Shown here: in pieces, positions 1-10,800 of the stretch | Position numbering within the stretch: the stretch's first letter is position 1 | Layout of the letters: every line of letters starts with the position of its first letter | Assembly (NCBI GenBank): GCA_030836825.1 | Contig: JAUPLR010000120.1 | Location: 1-37,169 of the forward strand | Length of the DNA stretch: 37,169 nt | DNA from: Campylobacterota bacterium | GTDB lineage: Bacteria; Campylobacterota; Campylobacteria; Campylobacterales; Sulfurimonadaceae | Direction: 5' to 3' | Program-made: the position numbers and the translations under genes | Notes under the pieces: generated by a model | Database searches by the model: none | What the model was told of the DNA's origin: nothing | What the model saw: the letters and a program-made list of their open reading frames with translations, nothing else

Positions 1-889
1 CGGCGGAGATCTTTAGATCTTTAATTCCCTCGTATCCAACTCTGACAGCGTATGCCGATGAATCTCTGTTGGCAAGATTCAAAACAGCAGGGTCAATAGC
101 CATACCTTTTGGATTCATATTGGCGTATTGTGCGCCAATTTTTACATCTTTAACCAATTTGCAATCCCAATCCGCTTGCAACCAATACGCATCAGCGATG
201 TTTACAACATTGTAATACCATGCTTGAGCCGTCAAAAATTTCAAGGAATTATTGATGGCTCCAACCGTATAGGTGCCTTTTGAACCAAAAGTACCAAACA
301 CCGCACCATCACGGAGGATAGCGTCTCTATCTGTCGTACTTGCTGAAACATTATTGACGTCCACCCCATTGCTTTTCCCGATCCATGCCCCGATCAACGC
401 AGTATCAGGGAGATCTTGATTGATTAAAACAGCCGCGTCAAAGGTATTTGCCGCAACTGACCATGTTTCAGAGAACACCAAAGGGGTATCAAGTTGCATA
501 CGTCCCACTTTAGCCGTTGTTTTACCAACAGTTCCTGAAAGCCAAAGCTCACTCATCCATGCCGTATCATCGGTCGCTTGATCATGCGCGCCTGTCCATG
601 TATTTGCAACAAGATTGTTTTCCAGCCCAAGCGTACTAACGGCATAACCCGCTGCACCGAAGGAAACGCCTTTCATCAAATCACCCGTTACGCCAAGACG
701 AAAGGCTGTATCAACATAACTGTTATCCTGTCCAAACATCTTATCGCTCTTCATGGAAGCCGCCGCTTGGTCCTGATTATCACTACCGTACAACAGCTTT
801 GCGTCACCGCTTACCTTCACGTTATCGATTGCGAATGCACTGGCACCTAGCAATACAGCCGTCGCAAGACTCATTTTAACTAATTTCAT
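1..889 (-). CDS. Outer-membrane porin, Campylobacterota OprD-like (partial, C-terminus beyond window)
   Basis: Read by hand on the minus strand: MKLVKMSLATAVLLGASAFAIDNVKVSGDAKLLYGSDNQDQ... with signal peptide and porin-like sequence (KVGRMQLDTPLVFSETWSVAANTFDAAVLINQDLPDT); SD aaggag upstream; frame open to the window edge. Confidence 0.85.
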   Translation of the reverse strand, partial: MKLVKMSLATAVLLGASAFAIDNVKVSGDAKLLYGSDNQDQAAASMKSDKMFGQDNSYVDTAFRLGVTGDLMKGVSFGAAGYAVSTLGLENNLVANTWTGAHDQATDDTAWMSELWLSGTVGKTTAKVGRMQLDTPLVFSETWSVAANTFDAAVLINQDLPDTALIGAWIGKSNGVDVNNVSASTTDRDAILRDGAVFGTFGSKGTYTVGAINNSLKFLTAQAWYYNVVNIADAYWLQADWDCKLVKDVKIGAQYANMNPKGMAIDPAVLNLANRDSSAYAVRVGYEGIKDLKISA

Positions 890-1149
890 TCATTCTCCTT
901 AAGCTAAGCTCTGCTTTTGGGTTTTATCCCGAATATTGTTTCGTCAAAAACCATTGTAACGCCCCGTTTCTTAAAGAATGCTGTAATAATATTATTCTAT
1001 TTTACTTATTATTATTTCAAAAAAACGCCCTATATCACGGAATTTTCTCTTTATATGATCAAATTTTAATCATCAAGCATAAAAGATTTGACTTATCTAT
1101 GCTATAGTACAAACTGGTCTTAAATATTTCAGAAAAAGGATGGTTACCC

Positions 1150-1533
1150 ATGCGTCTCCACTTGCCTCTTATGCTCTCTTCTCTTTTGCTCGTTGGATGT
1201 ACCACCAGTGCCACTGTTTCTCCATCGCAAAATAGCTCATTGCAAACCGTTTCCCCTAATACTTCTGCCAACTCTGAGGGGGGAGCGATGCAGCGCTCAT
1301 TGGACAAATGGCTAAAAGAGGATTGGATTCCCAATACAACAGCCCAAGGTAACGCACCCGTCTCTGCCTCGACAGATACAACGGTCGTAGCGAATGAAAA
1401 ACCGTTTACGTTGCAAAGCTACGCCGATAAATGGAAAGTGTATCATGAGAACAAAGAGAAGCTAAATGAAGGAAAGCCAAAAGAGGCTTCCCATAGTGAA
1501 ACATTGCAGAATATGCCCGTTATAGGAAAGTAA
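1150..1533 (+). CDS. Small lipoprotein of unknown function
   Basis: 127 aa with signal peptide and lipobox LLLVGC|TTS; purine-rich SD aaaaagga upstream. Confidence 0.7.
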   Translation: MRLHLPLMLSSLLLVGCTTSATVSPSQNSSLQTVSPNTSANSEGGAMQRSLDKWLKEDWIPNTTAQGNAPVSASTDTTVVANEKPFTLQSYADKWKVYHENKEKLNEGKPKEASHSETLQNMPVIGK

Positions 1534-1545
1534 TTTTTAGAAACG

Positions 1546-3092
<1,547 letters not shown>

Positions 3093-3101
3093 GATTTTTC
3101 C

Positions 3102-4295
3102 TTATTTATACAAAGGTTTAACGCCAGGGAGCACTTTACCTTCCAACAGCTCAAGAGAAGCCCCTCCACCTGTAGAGATAAACGTCATCTCTTCATCAAG
3201 ACCGATACGCTGAACCAGATCTGCCGTATCGCCGCCGCCCACAACCGTAGTTGCATGAGAATCGGCTAGAAAATGGGCTATTTTATTGGAACCTTTGGCA
3301 AAACGTTCCATTTCATAAACACCCATCGGTCCATTCCACAAAATTGTTTTAGCATCTTCAAGCGCTTCACGATACAGTTCAACACTGGCAAGTCCAATAT
3401 CCAATCCCATCCAATCGGTTGGAATTTCCTGAGCACTCACCGTATGACTGTTTGCGTCTGCGCTAAAGGCATCCGCCGCCACGACATCCACGGGCAAGTA
3501 AAATTTAACCCCTAAACGCTTTGCCTCTTCCATGATCTTAGCTGCTTCCTCAATCAAATCATCTTCAACCAGTGATTTTCCCACATCGTATCCCATCGCT
3601 TTGAGAAACGTAAACGCCATCCCGCCGCCAATCAGGACTTTATCAACACGAGGCAAAAGGTTGACCAAGGCTTCCAGCTTACCCGACACCTTGCTCCCGC
3701 CCACAATCGCCGCAAACGGTCGTGCCGGATTTTCCAACAAGATATCAAAAAATTCAATCTCTTTGAGCAGCAAAAAACCGGCCGCTTTGTGCTCACGGTC
3801 AAAATGCTGCGTAATCCCTTCCACCGAAGCATGGGCACGGTGGCTAACACCAAACGCATCGTTAATATACACGTCTGCAAGCGACGCCAAAGCAGCACTG
3901 AACTCAGGTTCATTCTTCGTTTCCCCTTTTTCAAAGCGGAGGTTCTCAAGCACTAAAATCTCACCTGACTTTAGCTCTCTCGCCATTTTTTGTGCATCTT
4001 CACCTACGACGTCTTTCGCTAACTTTACATCCATTTTTAACAGTTGCTGCAGACGACGTACCACAGGAGAGAGTGAATCTTCTTCGCTAAACACGCCCGC
4101 TTTTGGACGGCCAAAATGCGATCCCAAAATAATGGCACATTCTTGATCAAGACAATATTTGATACTCGAGAGCGCCGAACGTATGCGGCGATCATCGGCA
4201 ATGTTACCAAACTCATCCATAGGAACGTTAAAATCACATCGAATAAATACTTTTTTCTCGTGCAAATCACACTCTTTGATGCTCAATAGTTTCAT
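3102..4295 (-). CDS. pgk: Phosphoglycerate kinase
   Basis: 397 aa; [38 protein letters not shown] motifs. Confidence 0.97.
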   Translation of the reverse strand: MKLLSIKECDLHEKKVFIRCDFNVPMDEFGNIADDRRIRSALSSIKYCLDQECAIILGSHFGRPKAGVFSEEDSLSPVVRRLQQLLKMDVKLAKDVVGEDAQKMARELKSGEILVLENLRFEKGETKNEPEFSAALASLADVYINDAFGVSHRAHASVEGITQHFDREHKAAGFLLLKEIEFFDILLENPARPFAAIVGGSKVSGKLEALVNLLPRVDKVLIGGGMAFTFLKAMGYDVGKSLVEDDLIEEAAKIMEEAKRLGVKFYLPVDVVAADAFSADANSHTVSAQEIPTDWMGLDIGLASVELYREALEDAKTILWNGPMGVYEMERFAKGSNKIAHFLADSHATTVVGGGDTADLVQRIGLDEEMTFISTGGGASLELLEGKVLPGVKPLYK

Positions 4296-5308
4296 TCTTG
4301 CTCCTTAAAATTTGTAATAAATAACGCCATTTCAATCAGTCGATTGGAGTAACCCCACTCGTTGTCATACCACGCCATAATTTTAACCAAATTGCCGTCA
4401 ATAACTTGCACTAAATCCGCGGCAACGATAGCGCTGCAACTCGATCCCATAAAATCCTGAGATACGCGATAGCGCTCATCCACTTCCAGTATCCCGTTCA
4501 TATCGCCTGTCGCGTGTTCTTTGCAACGCGCGACAATCTCTTCTTTGGTTACATTTTTTCGTACCAAAACAGTCAAATCCACCATCGACACATCAGGTGT
4601 CGGAACACGGACGCTTTGACCGTGCAGCTTCCCCTCCAATGAAGGTAAAACGAGTGAAATGGCTTTTGCAGCACCCGTCGTGGTAGGAATCATGTTCACC
4701 GCGGCCGCACGCGAACGGCGCATATCCGTCCCATGGGCAGAATCCATGATCGCCTGTCCGTTTGTGTAGGCATGAATAGTGGTCATTAGCCCTTTTTCAA
4801 TGCCATAGGCTTCGTCAATGATTTTTGCAATCGGCCCTAAACAATTCGTGGTGCACGACGCATTGGAAATAATGGCTTGACCCGCATACCGGTGATGATT
4901 CACCCCTAAAACAAAGGTTGGCGTTACGTCATCTTGCTTTGGGGCAGAGATAATGACTTTTTTCACCCCTTTTTCCAAATGATGCTGTGTTGACTGGGTG
5001 GTTAAAAACAGACCGCTGCATTCAAAAACCACCTCCGCACCGCACGCTCCAAAATCCAAATCATTAGGATTTTTATGTGAAAAAACAGCAACCGTCTGTG
5101 AACCAATTTTCAGATGCGTTGCATCTAAAATGGACGCTTCCGCCTCAAAAGGGCCATGAACGGAATCATTTTGCAATAAATACAGCATCATTTCAATGGA
5201 TGCCATGTCATTAATGGCTACGATCTCAACGTCATCGCGTGAGGCGATTAACCTCGTAACACTGCGACCGATTCGACCAAATCCATTGATCGCTATTTTT
5301 AGCGCCAT
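4292..5308 (-). CDS. gap: Glyceraldehyde-3-phosphate dehydrogenase
   Basis: 338 aa; [21 protein letters not shown] catalytic motif, WYDNEWGYS. Confidence 0.97.
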   Translation of the reverse strand: MALKIAINGFGRIGRSVTRLIASRDDVEIVAINDMASIEMMLYLLQNDSVHGPFEAEASILDATHLKIGSQTVAVFSHKNPNDLDFGACGAEVVFECSGLFLTTQSTQHHLEKGVKKVIISAPKQDDVTPTFVLGVNHHRYAGQAIISNASCTTNCLGPIAKIIDEAYGIEKGLMTTIHAYTNGQAIMDSAHGTDMRRSRAAAVNMIPTTTGAAKAISLVLPSLEGKLHGQSVRVPTPDVSMVDLTVLVRKNVTKEEIVARCKEHATGDMNGILEVDERYRVSQDFMGSSCSAIVAADLVQVIDGNLVKIMAWYDNEWGYSNRLIEMALFITNFKEQE

Positions 5309-5393
5309 TAAACTATCTTCCTCTTCTACGGTAATAAGGGGATTTTACCAAAATTCGGTTATAATTTCGATTAAAATACAGTTAAGGCAAACG

Positions 5394-5936
5394 TTGCTAG
5401 CACTTTATGGCGGAAGTTTTGATCCACCCCACGTGGGTCACGTGCGTGTTGCGCTCAAAGCCCTTGATGTTTTGGATATTGACCGACTTATCATTGTTCC
5501 CAATTTTCGCAATCCGTTCAAAGCATCCGCTTGCGCCAAGGGTGATGTACGCGTCCAATGGTTGAAACGGATTTTTGAACCTTATGAAAAAGTTGAAATC
5601 AGCGATTTTGAAGTTAACCTCCATCGCAGTGTCCCTACGATTGAAACCGTGGAACATTATGCATCCGATAACAAAAAGCTCTATCTGATCATCGGAGCCG
5701 ACAATCTAGCCTCTCTACAGCAGTGGCACGACTACGAAAAACTTGCCCAAAAGGTCATTTTTGTCGTTGCCAAGCGGGATAACATTGCCATTCCGCCAGG
5801 GATGATAACATTAGACGTAAACGAAGAGAGTCGATCAAAGCATTTTAGAGACCGCCACTGCCCCTTGGGGCTTGAGGAAACACTCGAAAAAGATATTATT
5901 ACATACTACAAGGAACACCATGAACCCGAGAATTGA
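5394..5936 (+). CDS. nadD: Nicotinate-nucleotide adenylyltransferase; start re-assigned to TTG at 5394 (track ORF begins at 5196 inside gap)
   Basis: LALYGGSFDPPHVGHVRVAL and LIIGADNLASLQQWH motifs; TTG preceded by aaggc and by TATAAT at 5360-5365. Confidence 0.9.
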   Translation: MLALYGGSFDPPHVGHVRVALKALDVLDIDRLIIVPNFRNPFKASACAKGDVRVQWLKRIFEPYEKVEISDFEVNLHRSVPTIETVEHYASDNKKLYLIIGADNLASLQQWHDYEKLAQKVIFVVAKRDNIAIPPGMITLDVNEESRSKHFRDRHCPLGLEETLEKDIITYYKEHHEPEN

Positions 5937-6249
5937 AAAAATCAGCCATGTATTAGACATGAACAAAGCCGAAAACATCGAAGTCTTTGATCTTCAAGGA
6001 TCTGATTATTTCGCAGATTACGTTGTGATTGCCACTTCGCTGGGAGAGCGCCACACATTTGCATTGCTCGACCACCTAAAGCGTGGACTAAAAGGTTCAG
6101 AAGAATTTTTAGCCGTTGATGAAAGCGGAGACTGGATTGCGATCGATTTGGGAGATATTCTTATTCATGTGCTTACGCCTCAGTATCGCACGATTTATGA
6201 TTTGGAAAGCTTTTTGCGCGAAATCGCAGCAAGGAAAAACAAAGCCTAA
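5920..6249 (+). CDS. rsfS: Ribosome silencing factor RsfS/YbeB/iojap family
   Basis: MNPRIEKISHVLDMNKAENIEVFDLQGSDYFADYVVIATSLGERH...; ATG at 5920 (SD aagga) overlaps nadD by 17 nt. Confidence 0.92.
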   Translation: MNPRIEKISHVLDMNKAENIEVFDLQGSDYFADYVVIATSLGERHTFALLDHLKRGLKGSEEFLAVDESGDWIAIDLGDILIHVLTPQYRTIYDLESFLREIAARKNKA

Positions 6250-7059
6250 ATGTTTTTCGTCAAAAAATTCATCTCGATTTTTTTGATGCCTTTCCCGATT
6301 TTTTTTATCCTTCTTGGGGTTGGATTTTATTTTTGGCAACGCGGAAACGATCGACGTGCCAAGCAATTTTTTCTCTCTTCATTACTATGGATCAGCCTCT
6401 TATCGTATCCTCCATTTTCAGCACTCCTTCTTTTACCGCTCGAAAGCGCCCACTCAAAAATTCAACGAACCAATACTCCTGCACAATACATACACGTACT
6501 GGGTTGCGGCCATACCAGTAATCCAAAAATACCGCTCTCCTCGGAAATAGGTCTTGTTTCGCTGGCACGACTCAATGAAGGGATTTCACTCCACAAAACC
6601 CATCCGAATACGAAACTCATCTTTAGCGGCTATGGAGGAGGAGACCCCATCTCTAATGCGCGCAAAAACGCTCAAATGGCCATAGCCCTTGGCGTTGATC
6701 CTACGGATATCCTACTTCTGGAATCTCCGCAAGACACCCAAGAAGAAGCCATAGCATCGAAAAAAATCGTTGGAAATCAACCACTCATTCTCGTCACCTC
6801 AGCCTCCCATATGGCTCGGGCATCTGCATTATTTCAAAAAGCCGGTATTGACGTTATTCCAGCACCGACAGACTTCCAGATAAAAAAAAGAGATGAACTC
6901 TTGCAATTTCCATCAGCAGAAGGGCTAGAACGTTCAGAAGCCGCTTTTCATGAGTATTTAGGTCTGGCTTGGGGAAGATTAAAAGGGATACTCCCCGCAG
7001 GGAAAGGAGCCTTAAAAGCGATAAGAAGCACTAACGGTGACGACTGGATAGACCGGTAG
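6250..7059 (+). CDS. YdcF/SanA/ElyC-like DUF218 family membrane protein
   Basis: 269 aa; N-terminal TM segments, then IHVLGCGH..., SARLNEGISL, TKLIFSGYGG, SQDTQEEA, LVTSASHMARA typical of DUF218. Confidence 0.85.
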   Translation: MFFVKKFISIFLMPFPIFFILLGVGFYFWQRGNDRRAKQFFLSSLLWISLLSYPPFSALLLLPLESAHSKIQRTNTPAQYIHVLGCGHTSNPKIPLSSEIGLVSLARLNEGISLHKTHPNTKLIFSGYGGGDPISNARKNAQMAIALGVDPTDILLLESPQDTQEEAIASKKIVGNQPLILVTSASHMARASALFQKAGIDVIPAPTDFQIKKRDELLQFPSAEGLERSEAAFHEYLGLAWGRLKGILPAGKGALKAIRSTNGDDWIDR

Positions 7060-7671
7060 ATTCCCTATCTCGTCTTTGAGCTTTTGCTCTTCCACAGCGG
7101 CGTTGGCGGCCAAAATTGCATTATTGGTAGGGTTCGTTACGGTCAGAGAAGCGGTAGGCGAACCTATCATAGCGCCGATGTCCATTCCGAAGGTAAAATT
7201 ACCGCCTGCCATGGTGTTCCCGAATCCAAACCCGACATAGGGCATAATCTTCTTGTATTTCACTTCTGCGTTAAGATCCCCGACATCGGCTGACGTATAG
7301 GTAACGCCGTTAAAAGTATATGAAGATCCTGCTGCAGGAACCCCTTTTAACGCAACACTGGTTCCATTGTAATAACCCCCTGCGCTTAAGCGAATACCGC
7401 TGCCAAACGGATAATAATCAAGCAAGAGACCGGCATTTAAAAACTCTGCGTCTCCCTCATACGTGATATCGGTACCTTGGGCGCCATCTTTAGAATATTT
7501 AAATCCCGCGACCACCGTACGAACGTTCAGGTTCTCTGTGATGCTTGTAGCGGCTTCCGCTCCCATACCAATCGTTCCGGCCGTAAGGCCCACTGAAAAC
7601 TCTTTGGACACACCGGCGGTTGAGAGAAGAGCAAGGGCCAAGATACCGCCCGCAAGACGTGATTTTTTCAT
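7012..7671 (-). CDS. Outer-membrane beta-barrel protein
   Basis: 219 aa; signal peptide MKKSRLAGGILALALLSTAGVSK, glycine-rich beta strands, terminal Phe (VSASYRF). Confidence 0.8.
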   Translation of the reverse strand: MKKSRLAGGILALALLSTAGVSKEFSVGLTAGTIGMGAEAATSITENLNVRTVVAGFKYSKDGAQGTDITYEGDAEFLNAGLLLDYYPFGSGIRLSAGGYYNGTSVALKGVPAAGSSYTFNGVTYTSADVGDLNAEVKYKKIMPYVGFGFGNTMAGGNFTFGMDIGAMIGSPTASLTVTNPTNNAILAANAAVEEQKLKDEIGNLPVYPVVTVSASYRF

Positions 7672-7757
7672 ACAGTAGACTCCGTTTAATTAAGTTCATG
7701 TTTATTGTAGCATATCTTCATGAAATCAACTCTTGTGATGTCACATAGAAGACTCAG

Positions 7758-8894
7758 TTAGTAGCTATCAAAAACGATTTCATATCGAACATTTCTCCCA
7801 TTCGTACCTTCGATTTGGCGGATACAACCAATCTCGATCAACTGTGAAATATCTCTTGAAGCCGTGGTAGATGAACTGTCCGCTATGGTCATGTATTTCT
7901 TTTTACTCAAGGAGCCTTGAAAATTCTCAACTCCCATGTCGAGGATCTTATTGAGTACCTTTACTTGTCTGACGTTAAGATCATGATTTCGATATTTATC
8001 CCAAAACGTCGTTTTTTGTACAATATGCCCCAGCTTTTTTTTCGTGTCTGCTAAGGCTGCGTGCAACGTAGAGAGAAACCATTCACACCAAACAGTGATA
8101 TTCAAATGATTGGTCTCTTTTCTGACGTACCCAGTTGTTTGTTCCAGTGCACGGTAATATCCCTTGCGATCATTGCTAATAGCACTTGACATCGAATAGA
8201 GTCTCGACACAGTTGATGCTTCTATTTTGGACAAGACCAAATCGGTGATAGCACGGGCAATACGACCATTACCATCATCAAAAGGGTGAATGATGACAAA
8301 CCACAGATGGGCAATACACGCTTTGAGCAAACTTGCAGGTGTGGCGTTAAACCATTCCAAGTACAGTAACATCTCCTCTTCAAGCATTGCTCTGGGGGGT
8401 GCAACATAAAACGTTTTCTCTTTTCCCGCAGTTCCTCCTACAACTTCCATATCCTCTTCGCTTCTGAATGCAGCCACATTGATCTTGCTTAGACCACTAA
8501 ATCCCCTTGGAAAAAGAGCATTATGCCATCCAAAGAGCCGTTGGAGCGTCAGATCCTGATCGTAGTTGGTATTGGCATCGATGAGTATTTCTATCAGGTA
8601 ATCGGTCGAAATATCCTGCTTTGATGCATCTATGTCTGCAAACCCAAGCTTACGTTGAACAGAGGCTTTGACACTGTCACGATTAAGAACTTCGCCTTCT
8701 ATCGCGGAGGTACTAATTGCTTCGTTCATAAGGGCTTCAAGTTGTCTTTGGGTAATGTTGTTTTGGTCCATGGTTTGGGTGATTGCTATCAAATACCCTT
8801 GCGACAATGAAACCTCTTGAATCCAATGCTCAAGTGTATTTAGATCATAGGTAAAATGAGGATAAGCATCTTGTTCCCATATCCAGCGTTTCAT
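7758..8894 (-). CDS. Fic family protein (N-terminal DUF4172-like region, Fic core, C-terminal winged helix)
   Basis: 378 aa; active-site HPFDDGNGRIAR; N-terminal TSAIEG matches the (S/T)xxxE(G/N) inhibitory motif. Confidence 0.93.
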   Translation of the reverse strand: MKRWIWEQDAYPHFTYDLNTLEHWIQEVSLSQGYLIAITQTMDQNNITQRQLEALMNEAISTSAIEGEVLNRDSVKASVQRKLGFADIDASKQDISTDYLIEILIDANTNYDQDLTLQRLFGWHNALFPRGFSGLSKINVAAFRSEEDMEVVGGTAGKEKTFYVAPPRAMLEEEMLLYLEWFNATPASLLKACIAHLWFVIIHPFDDGNGRIARAITDLVLSKIEASTVSRLYSMSSAISNDRKGYYRALEQTTGYVRKETNHLNITVWCEWFLSTLHAALADTKKKLGHIVQKTTFWDKYRNHDLNVRQVKVLNKILDMGVENFQGSLSKKKYMTIADSSSTTASRDISQLIEIGCIRQIEGTNGRNVRYEIVFDSY

Positions 8895-9137
8895 GTACGG
8901 TATTGCCTTTGAAGATTGATTGTATTTGTACGGTGCGAATGATTGATTTAATCATACCATATTTGGTGTGAATATTTATTATAATTCTATTTTCTCCACC
9001 ATGATCTTCATATCCTCATACCGAAAAATATCGGGTTGAATCATTGTCTGGAATTTTCCATAAAAGCCACCAACCAAAGGAAATATCAAATTTTGACAAA
9101 CTTTTAGTTTTTAAAACGTTTGAATATAAAAGTATGA

Positions 9138-9143
9138 TATAAT
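9138..9143 (+). promoter_or_regulatory. Candidate -10 box (TATAAT) for the HTH/nucleotidyltransferase pair
   Basis: agtatgaTATAATttgtcaatttgacc 27 nt upstream of the GTG start; no well-spaced -35. Confidence 0.5.
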
Positions 9144-9170
9144 TTGTCAATTTGACCAAAAGGAACCATT

Positions 9171-9641
9171 GTGAAAGCACAACTATTTGATGCTGCATTG
9201 GCAGCGAGAGGCATTACAAAACGAGAGTATGCTACTTTTGCCCATATTCCTTACGATACGGTTGCAGGGTGGAAAAAACGGGGTATAGCGCCGGAGCATG
9301 CTCTCACGATCTTGAAAAATATGCCTATCAAGCTTACTAAAAAGCGTGTTAGAACAGTACCTATTAAACGTCCCAAAAATATTGAAAACAAAAATTACAA
9401 AATTTTACAAGCGGCATTTTGGGGCAAAAACGTTACTGTGGAAATGATTCTTGCAAAAGTGCAAGAAAAAGATTCTGAATATCTAAAACCCATCTTCAAG
9501 AATATTTTTTATAAAGACATCGTATCGTTGCTTGGTATAGAAACCATCATCGCGCTAAAACCCATCTATCCTAAGATCATGGAAAAAAAAGATGCAGAGT
9601 TTTGGGCGTTTCTAGCTAAGCGGTACAAGGATAACCGATGA
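9171..9641 (+). CDS. Helix-turn-helix protein, putative antitoxin/regulator of the downstream nucleotidyltransferase
   Basis: 156 aa, GTG start with aaggaacc SD; N-terminal HTH-like ITKREYATFAHIPYDTVAGWKKRGIAPEHAL; 4-nt ATGA overlap with next gene. Confidence 0.75.
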   Translation: MKAQLFDAALAARGITKREYATFAHIPYDTVAGWKKRGIAPEHALTILKNMPIKLTKKRVRTVPIKRPKNIENKNYKILQAAFWGKNVTVEMILAKVQEKDSEYLKPIFKNIFYKDIVSLLGIETIIALKPIYPKIMEKKDAEFWAFLAKRYKDNR

Positions 9642-10519
9642 GAAACGACTGGGCAGCAGTTTACCGAGGGCAAGAACTCATACTCGATGTATGCAAAGAT
9701 ATCGAACCACTCATATTTGCAGGTGGAACAGCAATACATCGCTGTGCGCTCTCCAAAGAACGGCGAGAATCTGAAGATATCGATTTTTTTGTTGATCATT
9801 TATGCGGCGCAACCGAATCCAGCCGATATGCAATGGAAATGAGAAAAGCATTCACGGCACATTCGCAAATCAACGTGATCAATTATGATTTTCGACCCGA
9901 AGAAAAATCCCATCGATTCGCTTGTATCGTTGAAGGAAGCGATGAAGTTATCAAAGTGGAACTGCTTGATTTTACGGGTGGACGCTTTTGCGATGAATCT
10001 TTTGTAAATTCCTCTCTCTTTCCCCGAGTCGAAAACAGTTACAACCTCATATTGTATAAGCTTAAAGCCCTGAGTGATCGAACCGATACGATTAAAGACC
10101 TATATGATCTCTATTTTCTCTTTAGAGAGCATAAAACTCCTATTGATACACGCACGCTGTTTTTTGATTTGGATATGAAATTTAAAGCTGCCACGGGCTA
10201 TAGCTATGGTGCAGGAGAAATACTAAAAGCCCTAGAAGCAAAACATAGAAAGTGGGATATCATCTCTAAAAACGTATTTGATTCTAACGCCGATTTGATC
10301 TCTAATGCGATTTTTGATTTTCGGGATGAGCTGGTGAATGCGATTACAGACCCTTATATCGAACTAATTGATTTATCTCATGATCACTATATTAACACTA
10401 AAATGGAAGCCCTTGATTTTGATGCTACATTGGAAGAATATCTTGATGTAATCGAAGCCAATAGCTTTATTTCAGCACTGGTAAAAGAATTCTTTAAAAA
10501 CATAGATCATGGAAATTGA
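9638..10519 (+). CDS. Nucleotidyltransferase AbiEii/AbiGii-like toxin family protein
   Basis: 293 aa; LIFAGGTAIHRC...RRESEDIDFFVD (GG...S-x-D-x-D nucleotidyltransferase signature), VIKVELLDF, RTDTIKDLYDLYFLF typical of the family. Confidence 0.88.
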   Translation: MRNDWAAVYRGQELILDVCKDIEPLIFAGGTAIHRCALSKERRESEDIDFFVDHLCGATESSRYAMEMRKAFTAHSQINVINYDFRPEEKSHRFACIVEGSDEVIKVELLDFTGGRFCDESFVNSSLFPRVENSYNLILYKLKALSDRTDTIKDLYDLYFLFREHKTPIDTRTLFFDLDMKFKAATGYSYGAGEILKALEAKHRKWDIISKNVFDSNADLISNAIFDFRDELVNAITDPYIELIDLSHDHYINTKMEALDFDATLEEYLDVIEANSFISALVKEFFKNIDHGN

Positions 10520-10682
10520 GGAATTTGAAGATTTTTATTTATGGGTGGGAAGGCTTTGAGTTTAAATTTTTAAAGTTGAGCAGCTATAAAACTTAGTAAG
10601 TAATGTTCACCAAGTGAATTCTTAAGCCAATTTAGTGTTTGATTTTAGTAAAGGAAAGTTCGATATGAAGGGAGTTTATAGA

Positions 10683-10759
10683 TGGTGCGCCCGAAGGAAT
10701 TCGAATCCCTGACCGCCGGTACCGCAAACCGGTGCTCTATCCAGCTGAGCTACGGACGC
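10683..10759 (-). tRNA. tRNA-Arg (anticodon GCG), CCA encoded
   Basis: Manual fold: acceptor GCGTCCG/CGGGCGC, D arm GCTC-AGCTGGATA-GAGC, anticodon arm CCGGT-TTGCGGT-ACCGG, T arm AGGGA-TTCGAAT-TCCTT, ACCA 3' end; 77 nt. Confidence 0.96.
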
Positions 10760-10800
10760 ACATTTAAAGAGAACGAAATTATACCTATAAAAGCTTATAA

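Noticed and set aside
3532-4146. 204-aa plus-strand ORF antisense to pgk
   Set aside because: Low-complexity Ser/Pro/Ala composition typical of antisense frames of a conserved gene; no family motif.
5196-5393. N-terminal 66-aa extension of the NadD ORF in the track
   Set aside because: It lies antisense to gap and upstream of the conserved LALYGGSFDPPH start; the TTG at 5394 with its own SD and promoter is more plausible.
7672-7757. attL-like duplication of the tRNA-Arg 3' end
   Set aside because: No match to tggtgcgcccgaagg was seen near the left edge of the accessory patch.
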